Source: Nautiliaceae bacterium
Lineage (GTDB): Bacteria > Campylobacterota > Campylobacteria > Campylobacterales > Nautiliaceae
Assembly: GCA_027008345.1 (NCBI GenBank)
Contig: JALTBU010000178.1
Coordinates: 1 to 18,604 of the forward strand
Length of the DNA stretch: 18,604 nt
Direction of reading: 5' to 3'
The notes under the pieces: generated by a model
The model's database searches: none
What the model was told of the DNA's origin: nothing
Seen by the model: only the letters and a program-made list of their open reading frames with translations
Shown here: positions 1 through 8,259 of the stretch, piece after piece
Position numbering within the stretch: position 1 is the first letter of the stretch
Layout of the letters: each line of letters opens with the position of its first letter
Program-made: the position numbers and the translations under genes

Positions 1-453
1 GTAGCACAAAAAATTTTAATTCCATATATTGCACTTGGAATTGGAGGAATATTAGTAGCTGTTTTTTATTTAAAAAAAGATTTAACTGCACAAAAAAGCG
101 AATATGTAGATTCAAATCCGCTTGAGCTTAAAACCGCATTTATTTTTGCTTTTTTATTTATAGCAATGATTGCAATAACCAAATTTATACATACTCATTT
201 TGGGAATATAGGTCTTGAAATACTTTCTTTTATAATCGGTTTTACAGATATAGATCCTTTTATTTTATCTTTACTTACAGGTAAATTTAGTATCACTATT
301 GCTTTAATAGCAAAACTGATTTTTATAGCTACTGCAAGTAATAATTTTTTAAAAGCATTTTATAGCTATGTTTTTTCAAAAAAAAGATGTATAATTTCTA
401 CAATATGGTTAATCATATTTGGAATTATAAATTTAGTTTTAGCATATATTTAA
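1..453 (+). CDS. DUF4010 / MgtC-SapB-type membrane protein, 3' end only
   Basis: The frame is open from base 1 to a TAA at 451-453, giving the last 150 residues of a gene that begins before the window. The visible part is very hydrophobic, with about four membrane segments. It contains the sequence NPLELKTAFIFAFLF, followed by a glycine/aspartate-containing segment (GFTDIDPFILSL), which I recognise as the C-terminal DUF4010 domain usually found behind an MgtC/SapB N-terminal domain. The internal ATG at 166 lies inside this domain and is not the real start. The family sits in the inner membrane. Its substrate is not established, and any Mg2+ link rests on the MgtC half, which is not visible here. 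The next gene starts 10 bases downstream with a good ribosome binding site, so the two are probably co-transcribed. Confidence 0.8.
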   Translation, partial: VAQKILIPYIALGIGGILVAVFYLKKDLTAQKSEYVDSNPLELKTAFIFAFLFIAMIAITKFIHTHFGNIGLEILSFIIGFTDIDPFILSLLTGKFSITIALIAKLIFIATASNNFLKAFYSYVFSKKRCIISTIWLIIFGIINLVLAYI

Positions 454-463
454 AGGAGTTTAG

Positions 464-1864
464 ATGAAAAAACAAGCATATGAACAATCTCACGGAGCTG
501 CAAAAGTTGTAACAGGCTCAGCTCATCTTCTTGATACAGGTAAAAGTAAAATCTTAATAGATTGTGGAATGTTTCAAGGACTTGATGAATGGAGAAATTA
601 CGAGCCTTTTGCTTTTGATTCAAGAGAAATTGATGCTGTTATTTTAACTCATGGGCATCTTGATCATGTAGGAAGACTGCCTCTATTATACAGATATGGA
701 TTTAAAGGAAAAATTTTTGCACATCCTGCTACTTTTGATATAGCAAAAGTGGTTTTGCTTGACAGTGCAAAACTCCAAGAAGAAGAATATAAAACAAAAT
801 TTAAAAAAGCTCAAAGAATAGGCAAAGAAAATATTGTAAGAAAACCTCTTTATACTGTTGATGAAGTAAAAAAAATGCTAAAAAAAATTAAAAAAGTAGA
901 AATTGAATATAAAAAACCTGTAAAAATCACAAAAGACATTACCGCTACATTTAAAGATGCAGGACATATTTTAGGAAGTAGTTTTGTAGAAATCGATTTT
1001 AAAGAATTTAATGTTAAAAAAAGAGTTGTTTTTAGTGGGGATTTAGGTAATAAAGACAATAATCTCTTACCAGCTCCCAAAAAACCAACATTTGCAGATG
1101 CTTTGTTTATAGAAAGCACATATGGAGATAGGCTTCATAGAAATTTTGAAGAGAGTAAAGCAGAATTCAAAAAAGCGATAGTTGATACATTGCTTAGTGG
1201 TGGAAATGTATTAATACCATCATTTGCAATAGAAAGAGCTCAACAAATTTTATGTATTCTAAAAGAAATGAGTGAAGAAAAATCACTTCCTAAAAGTGCA
1301 AAAGTGTTTCTTGATTCTCCAATGGCTGATAAAGTTACAAAAATATATAAAAAATGGCATAAAATGCTAAGAAAAAATTGTCAAGAATATAATAATCATC
1401 CATTTGAATTTCCTCAATTATATTTAGTTAAAGATGTAGAAGAATCCAAAAAAATTAATTCTATCGAAAAAGGTTGCGTAATAATTGCCGGAAGTGGTAT
1501 GTGTAATGGAGGAAGAATTCTTCATCATTTCAAACATCGTATATGGAATCCAAAAAATGCCGTTCTTTTTGTAGGATATCAGGCAAAAGGCACTCTTGGA
1601 AGAAAAATCATTGAAGGTGAAAAACATATTAGAATTTATCATGAAGATATTTTAGTAAGGGCTAAAATTTATACAATTAACGGTTTTTCAGCACATGCAG
1701 ACCAAAGAGAACTTATTGAATGGATGAGAGAATTTGAAAGACTTGATAGAATTTTTCTTGTGCATGGTGAATATGATAAACAACTTGTATTTAGAGATGT
1801 AATTCAGAAACAGATGAATAAAAGAGCCCATATAGTAGAATTCAGGGAGAAAATATATCTTTAA
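464..1864 (+). CDS. Beta-CASP metallo-beta-lactamase-fold nuclease (CPSF73/YSH1-like)
   Basis: This 466-residue protein has the complete layout of the prokaryotic YSH1/CPSF73-like RNA-processing exonucleases. The metallo-beta-lactamase motif HGHLDH is at residues 63-68, a third metal histidine is in AGHILG (H168), and a metal aspartate is in SGDLG (D193). The beta-CASP cap begins at ESTYGDR (217-223). The later motif histidines are in GRILHHF (about 351-357), FSAHAD (H411) and LVHGE (H434), the last parts of the C-terminal RMMBL region. All predicted zinc ligands are present, so the enzyme should be active, probably as a cytosolic RNA (possibly DNA) nuclease. The true substrate is unknown. 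The sequence lacks the long C-terminal extension of RNase J. The start is well placed: AAAGGAG at 452-458 lies five bases before the ATG and overlaps the previous stop codon. Its TAA overlaps the stop of the convergent gene. Confidence 0.9.
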   Translation: MKKQAYEQSHGAAKVVTGSAHLLDTGKSKILIDCGMFQGLDEWRNYEPFAFDSREIDAVILTHGHLDHVGRLPLLYRYGFKGKIFAHPATFDIAKVVLLDSAKLQEEEYKTKFKKAQRIGKENIVRKPLYTVDEVKKMLKKIKKVEIEYKKPVKITKDITATFKDAGHILGSSFVEIDFKEFNVKKRVVFSGDLGNKDNNLLPAPKKPTFADALFIESTYGDRLHRNFEESKAEFKKAIVDTLLSGGNVLIPSFAIERAQQILCILKEMSEEKSLPKSAKVFLDSPMADKVTKIYKKWHKMLRKNCQEYNNHPFEFPQLYLVKDVEESKKINSIEKGCVIIAGSGMCNGGRILHHFKHRIWNPKNAVLFVGYQAKGTLGRKIIEGEKHIRIYHEDILVRAKIYTINGFSAHADQRELIEWMREFERLDRIFLVHGEYDKQLVFRDVIQKQMNKRAHIVEFREKIYL

Positions 1865-3135
1865 CCTCCCCATCTACTAATAAGTGCTAAATTAACTTTA
1901 AAATATCTTGGGATATCTTGCCCATCATATGTACCTGTTTTAGTAGAAGCTTCTCCAGATAAATCTAATTGAAACCATTTAATACCTAATCCAAACCCTG
2001 CTGTATAAATTGTACCCTCATCATCTTGAAGCATATTTCTCATAGCTCCTGCTCTTATACTAAACCAACTTTGATGAATATTAAATCCTCCTCCAATATA
2101 CTGAGATTTATAATCTGGAATTAAAGTATTATTTTCAGTCAAATCTATATCCATAGCAAATTCCAACCAATTAGTAAGCTCTAAATTAATCCCTCCTCTT
2201 ACCATTGGTTTAATTGTATATTTGCTTCCATCATAAAATTTAAATTTTGGAGAGTTTATATTTTTGGCTACCAATCCTATATTTATTTTATCAGCACTTA
2301 ACAATACTCCAATATCTATACCAAAATTACTACTTACTTTTTTATTTTTATTTAAGGAATTTTCTAATTCATCGCTATTACTATCAATTGAAATTTTATT
2401 TTTATATGTAAATCCTTCCATATATTTTAAAGAAATTCCTACATTTAATTGAGAATTTTTAATATTAAAAGAATGAGCATAAGCTATAGGAACTTCTGCT
2501 AATCCTATACCTTTTATATCTAAATAAGTTAAATTATTATCTAGTGCATATTCTAATGAATATTTCCTATAAAGTTCTTCATTACTTGCACCATAAACAT
2601 CATTTTTTGGATCATAATAATAGTAATTATTATCTTTTTTTACAATTACATATAAATGTTGTCTATCAATAACTGCTTTTGCAGTTAAATCACCTTCTCC
2701 AAACACTCCTATGCCAAAATTTCCCATTTGAGCAGCAAACTCCGCAGTAGGTTGAATTGAAAATCCATTTCCTTGAGATAAAGCATACAACTGTTCTAAT
2801 GCATCTTCCATTCTCTTTGCATAAATACCATTTGTTTTTGAACGCGGAGCATTATTCGCAATATGATCTATTGTTTCTGATAATGTATCTTTATTAGCTA
2901 TTCTATCTATTCTATTAATTAAATTATATTCTCTTCCTCCAATTCCTAAACCTAAAGAAAATTCTGCAGAATATCTATGTTTTGCTATAAGTGCAGGATT
3001 ATAATAAATTCCGACACTCCCTTTAGCATTTGCAACTCCTGCTCCTCCCATACCCACAGATGTAAATCCTAAGGGTTGAAACTCAAATCCAAATAATGCA
3101 CCAGTTGTAATTAAAGAAATAATAAACTTTTTCAT
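1861..3135 (-). CDS. TraF_2/FadL-like outer-membrane barrel protein
   Basis: The protein is 424 residues from the ATG at 3135. I prefer this start over the upstream in-frame codon at 3153, because AAGGAG lies just after the stop of the preceding gene and six bases before this ATG, and because MKKFIISLITTGALFG then makes a clean signal peptide. The mature N-terminus carries the glycine-rich signature VGMGGAGVANAKG followed by IYYNPALIAK, typical of the 'conjugal transfer protein TraF' (TraF_2) family and related to FadL/PorV barrels. Later segments such as LNVGISLKYMEG and INIGLVAKNINSPKF also fit that family. Many alternating amphipathic strands follow, so it should sit in the outer membrane. 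Despite the family name nothing here points to conjugation. It is the last gene of a three-gene envelope operon. A tyrosine-rich stretch (NNYYYYD) near residue 170 is unusual. Confidence 0.8.
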   Translation of the reverse strand: MKKFIISLITTGALFGFEFQPLGFTSVGMGGAGVANAKGSVGIYYNPALIAKHRYSAEFSLGLGIGGREYNLINRIDRIANKDTLSETIDHIANNAPRSKTNGIYAKRMEDALEQLYALSQGNGFSIQPTAEFAAQMGNFGIGVFGEGDLTAKAVIDRQHLYVIVKKDNNYYYYDPKNDVYGASNEELYRKYSLEYALDNNLTYLDIKGIGLAEVPIAYAHSFNIKNSQLNVGISLKYMEGFTYKNKISIDSNSDELENSLNKNKKVSSNFGIDIGVLLSADKINIGLVAKNINSPKFKFYDGSKYTIKPMVRGGINLELTNWLEFAMDIDLTENNTLIPDYKSQYIGGGFNIHQSWFSIRAGAMRNMLQDDEGTIYTAGFGLGIKWFQLDLSGEASTKTGTYDGQDIPRYFKVNLALISRWGG

Positions 3136-3145
3136 CCCTTTCTCC

Positions 3146-4015
3146 TTAATCAAACTTCCACACTATTTCTAATCCTCCTTGAAGAGATTGAGTAATATTA
3201 GTAGGCCAAATAACGGTACTATTACCTACTTTTTTTGTCTCTCCATCTCTATACATATAATAATAATTTGAAAATAAATCTACTTCAATTCCTTTATAAA
3301 CTGTATATCCAACACTTACTCCACTACTTATATTAAATCCCGAAGTTTTATCAAAAGTAACAGACGGAGCAGCTGTGTTTTTAACATTTTCATATACAGG
3401 CAATCCTCCTTCGATGTTAAACTTAATTCTTAATCCATTTTTTGCAGCAGTATTACTTTCAAACCAATATCCTAAATTAAGTACTAAAGTAGACGTAGTC
3501 TCTTCTACTAAATATCTCTCCCCAATAGAATCCTCAGGATTATTATATCTTTTGAATGTATTTAAATAATAACTCAATCCAAAAGTCAATCTATGAATAT
3601 TTGTAAATTTATAATGCATTAAAAATTTCATCGAGTTACTCATAATAGTCGCATAATTTGTAGTAATGACAGAATCATCTCCCCTATCTAGCCAATCTTC
3701 TGTGGTTTCATTTGGTTTTAAAGTAGAACTAAAATCCATAGAAAGATCCCATTTATTATTAAATTTAATTAATGTACCACTTAAATATACTGGCTGATTA
3801 ATATCTAATTTTGATTTTACCGCAACTTTTGAATTTGCCGGATATGTTTTTCCATTTTTTCCTATAAAAACATTCTTTACAGTATAAATAAATTTTTCTG
3901 TATAGTTAAAATGCTCTACCCCAAACGCAAAATAACTATAACCATCAAAATTTCTATCAATATTACCCGCAAAAGAACACGCAACTATTGAAGATAAAAT
4001 CAATATTTTTTTCAT
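3146..4015 (-). CDS. Predicted outer-membrane beta-barrel protein, unknown function
   Basis: I do not recognise this 289-residue protein by family. It begins with a short signal sequence, with a likely signal peptidase I cut after SFA at residue 16. The tripeptide IVA before Cys13 also loosely fits a lipobox, so a lipoprotein cannot be excluded. The rest alternates polar and aromatic/hydrophobic residues, with repeated strand-turn-strand units (for example LTFGLSYYLNTF, LVLNLGYWFES, ISSGVSVGYTVY). It ends in LEIVWKFD, with an aromatic residue near the C-terminus as in barrel proteins inserted by BamA. A barrel of roughly ten to twelve strands is plausible from the length. It sits between the lipoprotein and the TraF-like barrel. 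The ribosome binding site AAGGAG lies in the end of the upstream gene, and one base separates that stop from this ATG, so translation is probably coupled. Confidence 0.7.
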   Translation of the reverse strand: MKKILILSSIVACSFAGNIDRNFDGYSYFAFGVEHFNYTEKFIYTVKNVFIGKNGKTYPANSKVAVKSKLDINQPVYLSGTLIKFNNKWDLSMDFSSTLKPNETTEDWLDRGDDSVITTNYATIMSNSMKFLMHYKFTNIHRLTFGLSYYLNTFKRYNNPEDSIGERYLVEETTSTLVLNLGYWFESNTAAKNGLRIKFNIEGGLPVYENVKNTAAPSVTFDKTSGFNISSGVSVGYTVYKGIEVDLFSNYYYMYRDGETKKVGNSTVIWPTNITQSLQGGLEIVWKFD

Positions 4016-4016
4016 C

Positions 4017-5966
4017 CTATTCTCCTTTAAAAAAATTATTTACTTGATTTATGAATTTTTTCACCCATCTATTAAGAGCATAATTAACTTCTTCTTTTGA
4101 TGAATAATTTTTTACTATATTTTTTAATTCATTAAAATCTTCAACATCTTCATCTGGCATTCTTCTAAAAGCATCAACAACATCATAACTATCTACTAAA
4201 ATCATAGGTTTTGCTTTTATATTACCTGATGTTAAATTAGTATCTTTTTTTATAATTCCATACAAATTATAATATTTATTCAATTCACTAACATATAAAC
4301 TTTTATTAAAATCAAGATAATAATCTATTGTTTCATTATTAAGTGTAATTTCGTAATTTCCTAATACAAAATTAGAACTATTTTCAATTATTTTTGGATT
4401 ATCACATTTCCATTCGCTTGTAGAATCACCATATAAATAGCATGTTTTAGTTTCATAATGGCCTGGATATACTATTATCTTTGTATATTCTCTAACAAAA
4501 TTATTATCAGTTTTATCTCCATTATAATATGCTAATAATCTATAAAACACATAATTGGCTTTTTTAGCTATATTTTCAAAAGTTCCATTTTTATCTAAAT
4601 CTACACTATTTAGCTGTGAAGATAGAATAGTATTATTTGTAATATTCGCTTCTATATTAGAAATATTGGCATCAACTACAGATGTATTAATATCTAAATC
4701 TTCATTAATAATACTTGATTTAACTAAATCATAAGTATTATCAGCATTATTATTAATTGTAGCATTATCATCTACAACCGCTTTTATTATAGATGCTGCT
4801 TTAATTAATTTATCCTGATAATAAACTTTTAATTCACTTAAATTGCCTTCATAAGAATTAATATTTAAAGCTCCTTTTTTATCTAAAATTGCATCTTGTG
4901 CAGTAGTTATATTAGAAATTATTAATCTTTTTTCCAAAGTAGGTGAAATAATTTTATTTTTATTAATTAAAGATTTTAGTTTTTTAGTTGTAATAGTAGA
5001 AGTTAATTTTATTTTTCCTTTAGTAGCTATAAATTGTAAAAGATGATTTTCATTACCCATTATTAAATTATACAAATCTGAATCAGGATTAACTTCTAAT
5101 ACCCATTCTCCTAAATTACCACTTGAAATATTAGCATCATAATTTTTATTAGTATTTAAATCTTTAATTGAAATATTCGCATCACTCACAGATTTATCAA
5201 AAACAATTCCATAAAATCGAATACTATTAGAAGTTTGCATTTTAGCAATTTCTTCTAATGGATCAGTATTATTAAACGAATTATCTTTAATAATTACAAC
5301 ACCAAATAAATTAGGATTTTGCGATTTTTGTTTTATTACATTTATAACATTTGTAACATTAAAATCTCCATTTTGAATGTTTTGCAAGATTGCTTCTCTT
5401 ACAGTATCAATAAATTTAACTTTGTTAGTGATTGCACTTTGTAAAGAAGAAGCAATTAATATAGCATTTATTTTAGGAAAAAGTGATTTTAATTTATTAC
5501 TATCGCTAAATAATTCATCTGTGCTAACACCTAATTTTTCCGCAAATTCTTGAATTTCTTTATCAGTAGCTGTTACTAAAAGAGTGGTTAATGGGGTAAC
5601 TACAAAATTATTATTGTCAACTTTTGAAATATTAAGTAACAATGGAAAAGATTGATTAACATTCTTACCTTTTATACTACCACCTTTTACTTCAACATAC
5701 AAAGGTTTACCAACACATTTTTTAAGTAAATATTCACCATTTTTTATTTCTTCAAAACTTTCACAATTCGAAGCTTTAACAGTTGCATTTAATATAGCAT
5801 CATCTTCTGCTTTAATTAAATAATTTTTATATGTTATAGGTTTAGAATATCCAAAAATAGAACTTGTGTCATACGTAAATTGTGTATCACTTACACTACT
5901 ACCATTACCACATCCTATTATTAAAGCTGCACTTATAGAAGATAATAATAAAGCATATTTTTTCAT
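4017..5966 (-). CDS. Large lipoprotein, first gene of envelope operon, unknown function
   Basis: This 649-residue protein starts with a lipoprotein signal ending IIGC, giving a lipid-modified Cys19. Residues 45-120 look like a small beta domain (substituent-like insert, then a segment containing VVTPLTTLL), a pattern I have seen at the N-terminus of large extracellular proteins in sulfur- and vent-associated bacteria. A helical part follows (about 125-215). Next comes a second beta domain near 245-330 with the look of a carboxypeptidase-regulatory or Ig-like fold (SDANISIKD ... GEWVLEV), then a region rich in Asn, Asp and Ile (NISNIEANITNN, about 430). The C-terminal part contains two cysteines (KTCYLYG, EWKCDN) that could form a disulfide, and it ends in a helix. 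The protein should be anchored in a membrane and face the periplasm or surface. It has its own promoter and a GGAGAG ribosome binding site. Function is not known. Confidence 0.75.
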   Translation of the reverse strand: MKKYALLLSSISAALIIGCGNGSSVSDTQFTYDTSSIFGYSKPITYKNYLIKAEDDAILNATVKASNCESFEEIKNGEYLLKKCVGKPLYVEVKGGSIKGKNVNQSFPLLLNISKVDNNNFVVTPLTTLLVTATDKEIQEFAEKLGVSTDELFSDSNKLKSLFPKINAILIASSLQSAITNKVKFIDTVREAILQNIQNGDFNVTNVINVIKQKSQNPNLFGVVIIKDNSFNNTDPLEEIAKMQTSNSIRFYGIVFDKSVSDANISIKDLNTNKNYDANISSGNLGEWVLEVNPDSDLYNLIMGNENHLLQFIATKGKIKLTSTITTKKLKSLINKNKIISPTLEKRLIISNITTAQDAILDKKGALNINSYEGNLSELKVYYQDKLIKAASIIKAVVDDNATINNNADNTYDLVKSSIINEDLDINTSVVDANISNIEANITNNTILSSQLNSVDLDKNGTFENIAKKANYVFYRLLAYYNGDKTDNNFVREYTKIIVYPGHYETKTCYLYGDSTSEWKCDNPKIIENSSNFVLGNYEITLNNETIDYYLDFNKSLYVSELNKYYNLYGIIKKDTNLTSGNIKAKPMILVDSYDVVDAFRRMPDEDVEDFNELKNIVKNYSSKEEVNYALNRWVKKFINQVNNFFKGE

Positions 5967-5996
5967 CCTCTCTCCTTAGAATATAATAATATATGA

Positions 5997-6002
5997 ATTA
6001 TA
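5997..6002 (-). promoter_or_regulatory. -10 box of the lipoprotein/barrel operon
   Basis: TATAAT on the minus strand, about 31 bases before the lipoprotein ATG, with nine T (minus strand, 6020-6012) starting 9 bases upstream. It lies within an AT-only inverted repeat (AATATAT ... ATATATT, 5988-6006). The predicted leader is about 25 bases and holds GGAGAG. Confidence 0.5.
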
Positions 6003-6027
6003 TATTAAATCAAAAAAAAATCAATAT

Positions 6028-7047
6028 TTAACCCATAGGATAGAGAATTTCTTCTTGTAATTTTTTTATATTTTTTAATATTTCCCTGTTTAATTTAACC
6101 TCTGCTGCATTAAGAGAAGGCTGTAACTGTTCTAATTTCCTCGCTCCAATAATAGTGGAAGCCACAAAATCAAAATGCTTTGAATATGCAACTGCTAAAG
6201 TAACAGGATGAATATTATATTTTTTTGCAATTTCTAAAAATTTTTCTGTGGCTTTTAGAGTTTTTTCATTATAAAATCTTTTTGCATGGTTTCTAACACG
6301 CTTATTTGGATGATTCATATAAAACATAAATCTTGCATCGTTTGGAGGATTTGAAGTATTATATTTTCCGCTGAGTATTCCGCCGGCAATTGGAGAATAA
6401 GGAAGAAGCGAAATATTTTCTTTTTTACATACATATTCAAGCTCGTCAAAAAATCTTGGATTTAGCACACTGAAATTATTTTGAATACTCTCAAATCTTG
6501 CTAATCCTTCATATTTTGCTACCATATTTGCTTTTGTAAGACCATAAGCACTGTCGTTTGAAGTTCCGATATATCTGACTTTTCCTTCTTTTACTAATTC
6601 ATCAAATGCCCTCATTGTCTCTTCCAGAGGAACAATTGTATCAGGCCAGTGTTGTTGATAAAGGTCTATATAATCAGTTTTAAGTCTTTTTAAACTTCCT
6701 TCTATTGCTCTTTTTATATGAAATCTATCCATTGCAGTAAGTCCGTGACGAATAGGCGGGACAAACCACCCGCTTGCAGCACCTGCTACTTTACTTGCTA
6801 AGATAATACTATCTCTTTGTTTAGTTTGCAACCACTCCCCTACTATCTTTTCAGTTAATCCTGCATATTTTGCATCAGGTGGTACCGGATAAAGCTCTGC
6901 CGTATCATAAAAATTAATCCCGGCTTCATAAGCTGCGTCCATTATTCTAAAAGCTTCTTTTTTATCCGTTGTACTTCCAAATGTCATTGTCCCAAGACAT
7001 ATTACACTTACTCTAAGTCCACTTCTTCCTATATATCTATATTCCAT
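6028..7047 (-). CDS. Tas-type NADPH-dependent aldo/keto reductase
   Basis: The 339-residue sequence is a complete (beta/alpha)8 aldo/keto reductase. The catalytic tetrad is visible as Asp48 and Tyr53 (FYDTAELYP), Lys86 (ASKVAG) and His133 (QQHWPD). IIGARKLEQL near the C-terminus is the usual NADP-binding end of the family. The segment ELYPVPP followed by GLTEKIVGEWL closely resembles E. coli Tas, and the length is also near that of Tas (about 346), so I place it in that subfamily. It is a cytosolic oxidoreductase acting on aldehydes or ketones, with the physiological substrate unknown. AAGGG precedes the ATG by about five bases, and a TATAAT box lies 20 bases further up. The next gene downstream on the same strand has its own promoter, so this one is probably transcribed on its own. 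Confidence 0.92.
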   Translation of the reverse strand: MEYRYIGRSGLRVSVICLGTMTFGSTTDKKEAFRIMDAAYEAGINFYDTAELYPVPPDAKYAGLTEKIVGEWLQTKQRDSIILASKVAGAASGWFVPPIRHGLTAMDRFHIKRAIEGSLKRLKTDYIDLYQQHWPDTIVPLEETMRAFDELVKEGKVRYIGTSNDSAYGLTKANMVAKYEGLARFESIQNNFSVLNPRFFDELEYVCKKENISLLPYSPIAGGILSGKYNTSNPPNDARFMFYMNHPNKRVRNHAKRFYNEKTLKATEKFLEIAKKYNIHPVTLAVAYSKHFDFVASTIIGARKLEQLQPSLNAAEVKLNREILKNIKKLQEEILYPMG

Positions 7048-7066
7048 TAAAACCCTTTTTTACAAA

Positions 7067-7072
7067 ATTATA
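7067..7072 (-). promoter_or_regulatory. -10 box of the aldo/keto reductase gene
   Basis: TATAAT on the minus strand, 20 bases before the ATG, preceded by several T-runs spaced about one helical turn apart, as in Campylobacterota promoters. The predicted leader is short and contains AAGGG. Confidence 0.5.
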
Positions 7073-7126
7073 TAAAACTAAAAAATAAAAATATTAAAAA
7101 TTTTTTTGTGTATTTGCTTGATTAAT

Positions 7127-7432
7127 CTAAAAAGGTAACTTATCATTATTTATTTTTTTCCATTTAATAGGCTCAAATTTTGACATATCAAATTTTTCTA
7201 AAACTTTATCGTCACACTCTTTTATATCACCATCAAAATAAAAACACTCAATATATCCTACCCCTGCTTTAAAAGGAGTTATAAGCATTTGAACATCAAA
7301 ATGTTTCAAAATTTCTAAAAAATCACATTTTGCATCAATTATAAGTAAATTCTTACTATATCCGCTTGCATATTTTTTTAATTTTTCAAAAGTGTTTTTA
7401 TCTTTTGTCAAAATTCTAAATTTACAATCCAT
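7127..7432 (-). CDS. Small hypothetical cytosolic protein
   Basis: I do not recognise this protein of 101 residues. I start it at the ATG at 7432, one base after the stop of the upstream gene. A TTG at 7444 in the same frame is possible but has no better ribosome binding site. Neither start has a clear Shine-Dalgarno sequence, so translation probably depends on coupling to the upstream gene. There is no signal peptide or membrane segment. The sequence alternates likely helices and strands (NLLIIDAK, VQMLITPF, YIECFYFDG), suggesting a small alpha/beta domain, and contains three cysteines without a metal-binding spacing. Its only context is the co-transcribed secreted protein upstream. The reading frame is clean and uses codons like its neighbours, so it is probably a real gene. 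Confidence 0.6.
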   Translation of the reverse strand: MDCKFRILTKDKNTFEKLKKYASGYSKNLLIIDAKCDFLEILKHFDVQMLITPFKAGVGYIECFYFDGDIKECDDKVLEKFDMSKFEPIKWKKINNDKLPF

Positions 7433-7433
7433 T

Positions 7434-8219
7434 TTATTGGACAATTACAAAAGGTTTAATGTCATTTTTGTAAAATATTTCATAATAATCCCTAATACCT
7501 AAAATCTTATATTTTTTATTTCCATTTAGTATAAAATTGATAATATCATACAAAGTTGTTTTATTCTTTACTATATTTCTCGGCAGGGCATATTTAGTAT
7601 CAATATAATTATTAAATGGTTTAATTATATTTTCTTTTTGTAACTCTTTTGTTTCATTCTCAATTTCACTCAAAGACACAATTAAATAAAAATAAATCTG
7701 TTTTAATCTAATTTTCAAATTATTTTCTTCTTCATAATCTTTTTTCAAAATATTAAGATTTGTTTTAATACGTTCTTTAAATCTATCAAAATTTTTAACA
7801 ATTAAATTTTTATAAGGAATATTTGCCAAATAAAAAATATAATAATTATTAAATTTATCTTTTATGTATTTAATATACCCTCCCCCGATATCATTATTTT
7901 TATCATAATAACCAATGATACTGTCATCTTCTGGATTAATACCATTTAAAACTTTTAAAAGATTTTTTATATATTCAAAAGAATATGGACTGCTGTCTGT
8001 TTTAAAATTCATTTCAATAATTTTGGTGATTTCCTTAAAAGTCGGATTATTTAGCAGTTTTAATATTTCATTCAGTTGTTCTAAATCATATAAATACTGA
8101 TATAAAATTTCAGATTTATATATCTGGACTGATTTGGTTTTTGATAAAATGACTGCGTAATTAAGATTTTGAGCAAAAGAAATACAGACTATTATTAAGA
8201 AAATAAATAATTTTTTCAT
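7434..8219 (-). CDS. Hypothetical secreted (periplasmic) protein
   Basis: The 261-residue protein opens with a strong signal peptide (MKKLFIFLIIVCISFA, likely cut before QN). Cys12 is preceded by valine, so it does not make a lipobox. The mature part is rich in Lys, Asn, Ile and Tyr and looks mostly helical, including a probable amphipathic or coiled-coil stretch around residues 150-195 (FKERIKTNLNILKKDYEEE and beyond). No catalytic motif or paired cysteines are visible, and I cannot assign a family. An AAGGA ribosome binding site sits seven bases before the ATG and a TATAAT box lies about 40 bases upstream, so it begins its own transcript, with the small gene at 7127-7432 behind it. It is probably periplasmic and lineage-restricted, though that is a guess from the lack of a recognisable domain. 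Confidence 0.65.
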   Translation of the reverse strand: MKKLFIFLIIVCISFAQNLNYAVILSKTKSVQIYKSEILYQYLYDLEQLNEILKLLNNPTFKEITKIIEMNFKTDSSPYSFEYIKNLLKVLNGINPEDDSIIGYYDKNNDIGGGYIKYIKDKFNNYYIFYLANIPYKNLIVKNFDRFKERIKTNLNILKKDYEEENNLKIRLKQIYFYLIVSLSEIENETKELQKENIIKPFNNYIDTKYALPRNIVKNKTTLYDIINFILNGNKKYKILGIRDYYEIFYKNDIKPFVIVQ

Positions 8220-8259
8220 TATTAATCCTTAAATACCTTACCTTTACTTAATTTTAAAA

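Noticed and set aside
166..453. A 95-residue membrane protein starting at the ATG at 166
   Set aside because: The same frame is open back to base 1 and the upstream residues continue the DUF4010 domain, so this ATG is internal to a gene cut by the window edge.
1861..3135. A conjugation or plasmid-transfer locus suggested by the 'TraF' family name
   Set aside because: No other transfer gene, relaxase or origin is present. The TraF_2 family is a set of outer-membrane barrels found in many genomes without conjugation.
1861..3153. Start of the TraF-like gene at 3153
   Set aside because: That start would overlap the previous gene and put six residues before the signal peptide; the ATG at 3135 has a well-placed AAGGAG.
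3976..4015. Treating the 289-residue barrel protein as a lipoprotein because of IVAC at residues 10-13
   Set aside because: The hydrophobic stretch before Cys13 is very short and a good signal peptidase I site (SFA) follows directly; left as a minor possibility in the entry.
7080..7110. An AT-only hairpin (AAAAAT/ATTTTT) between 7048 and 7126 as a terminator
   Set aside because: Self-complementary A and T runs arise easily at this base composition, and the stretch is better explained as the T-rich upstream part of the aldo/keto reductase promoter.
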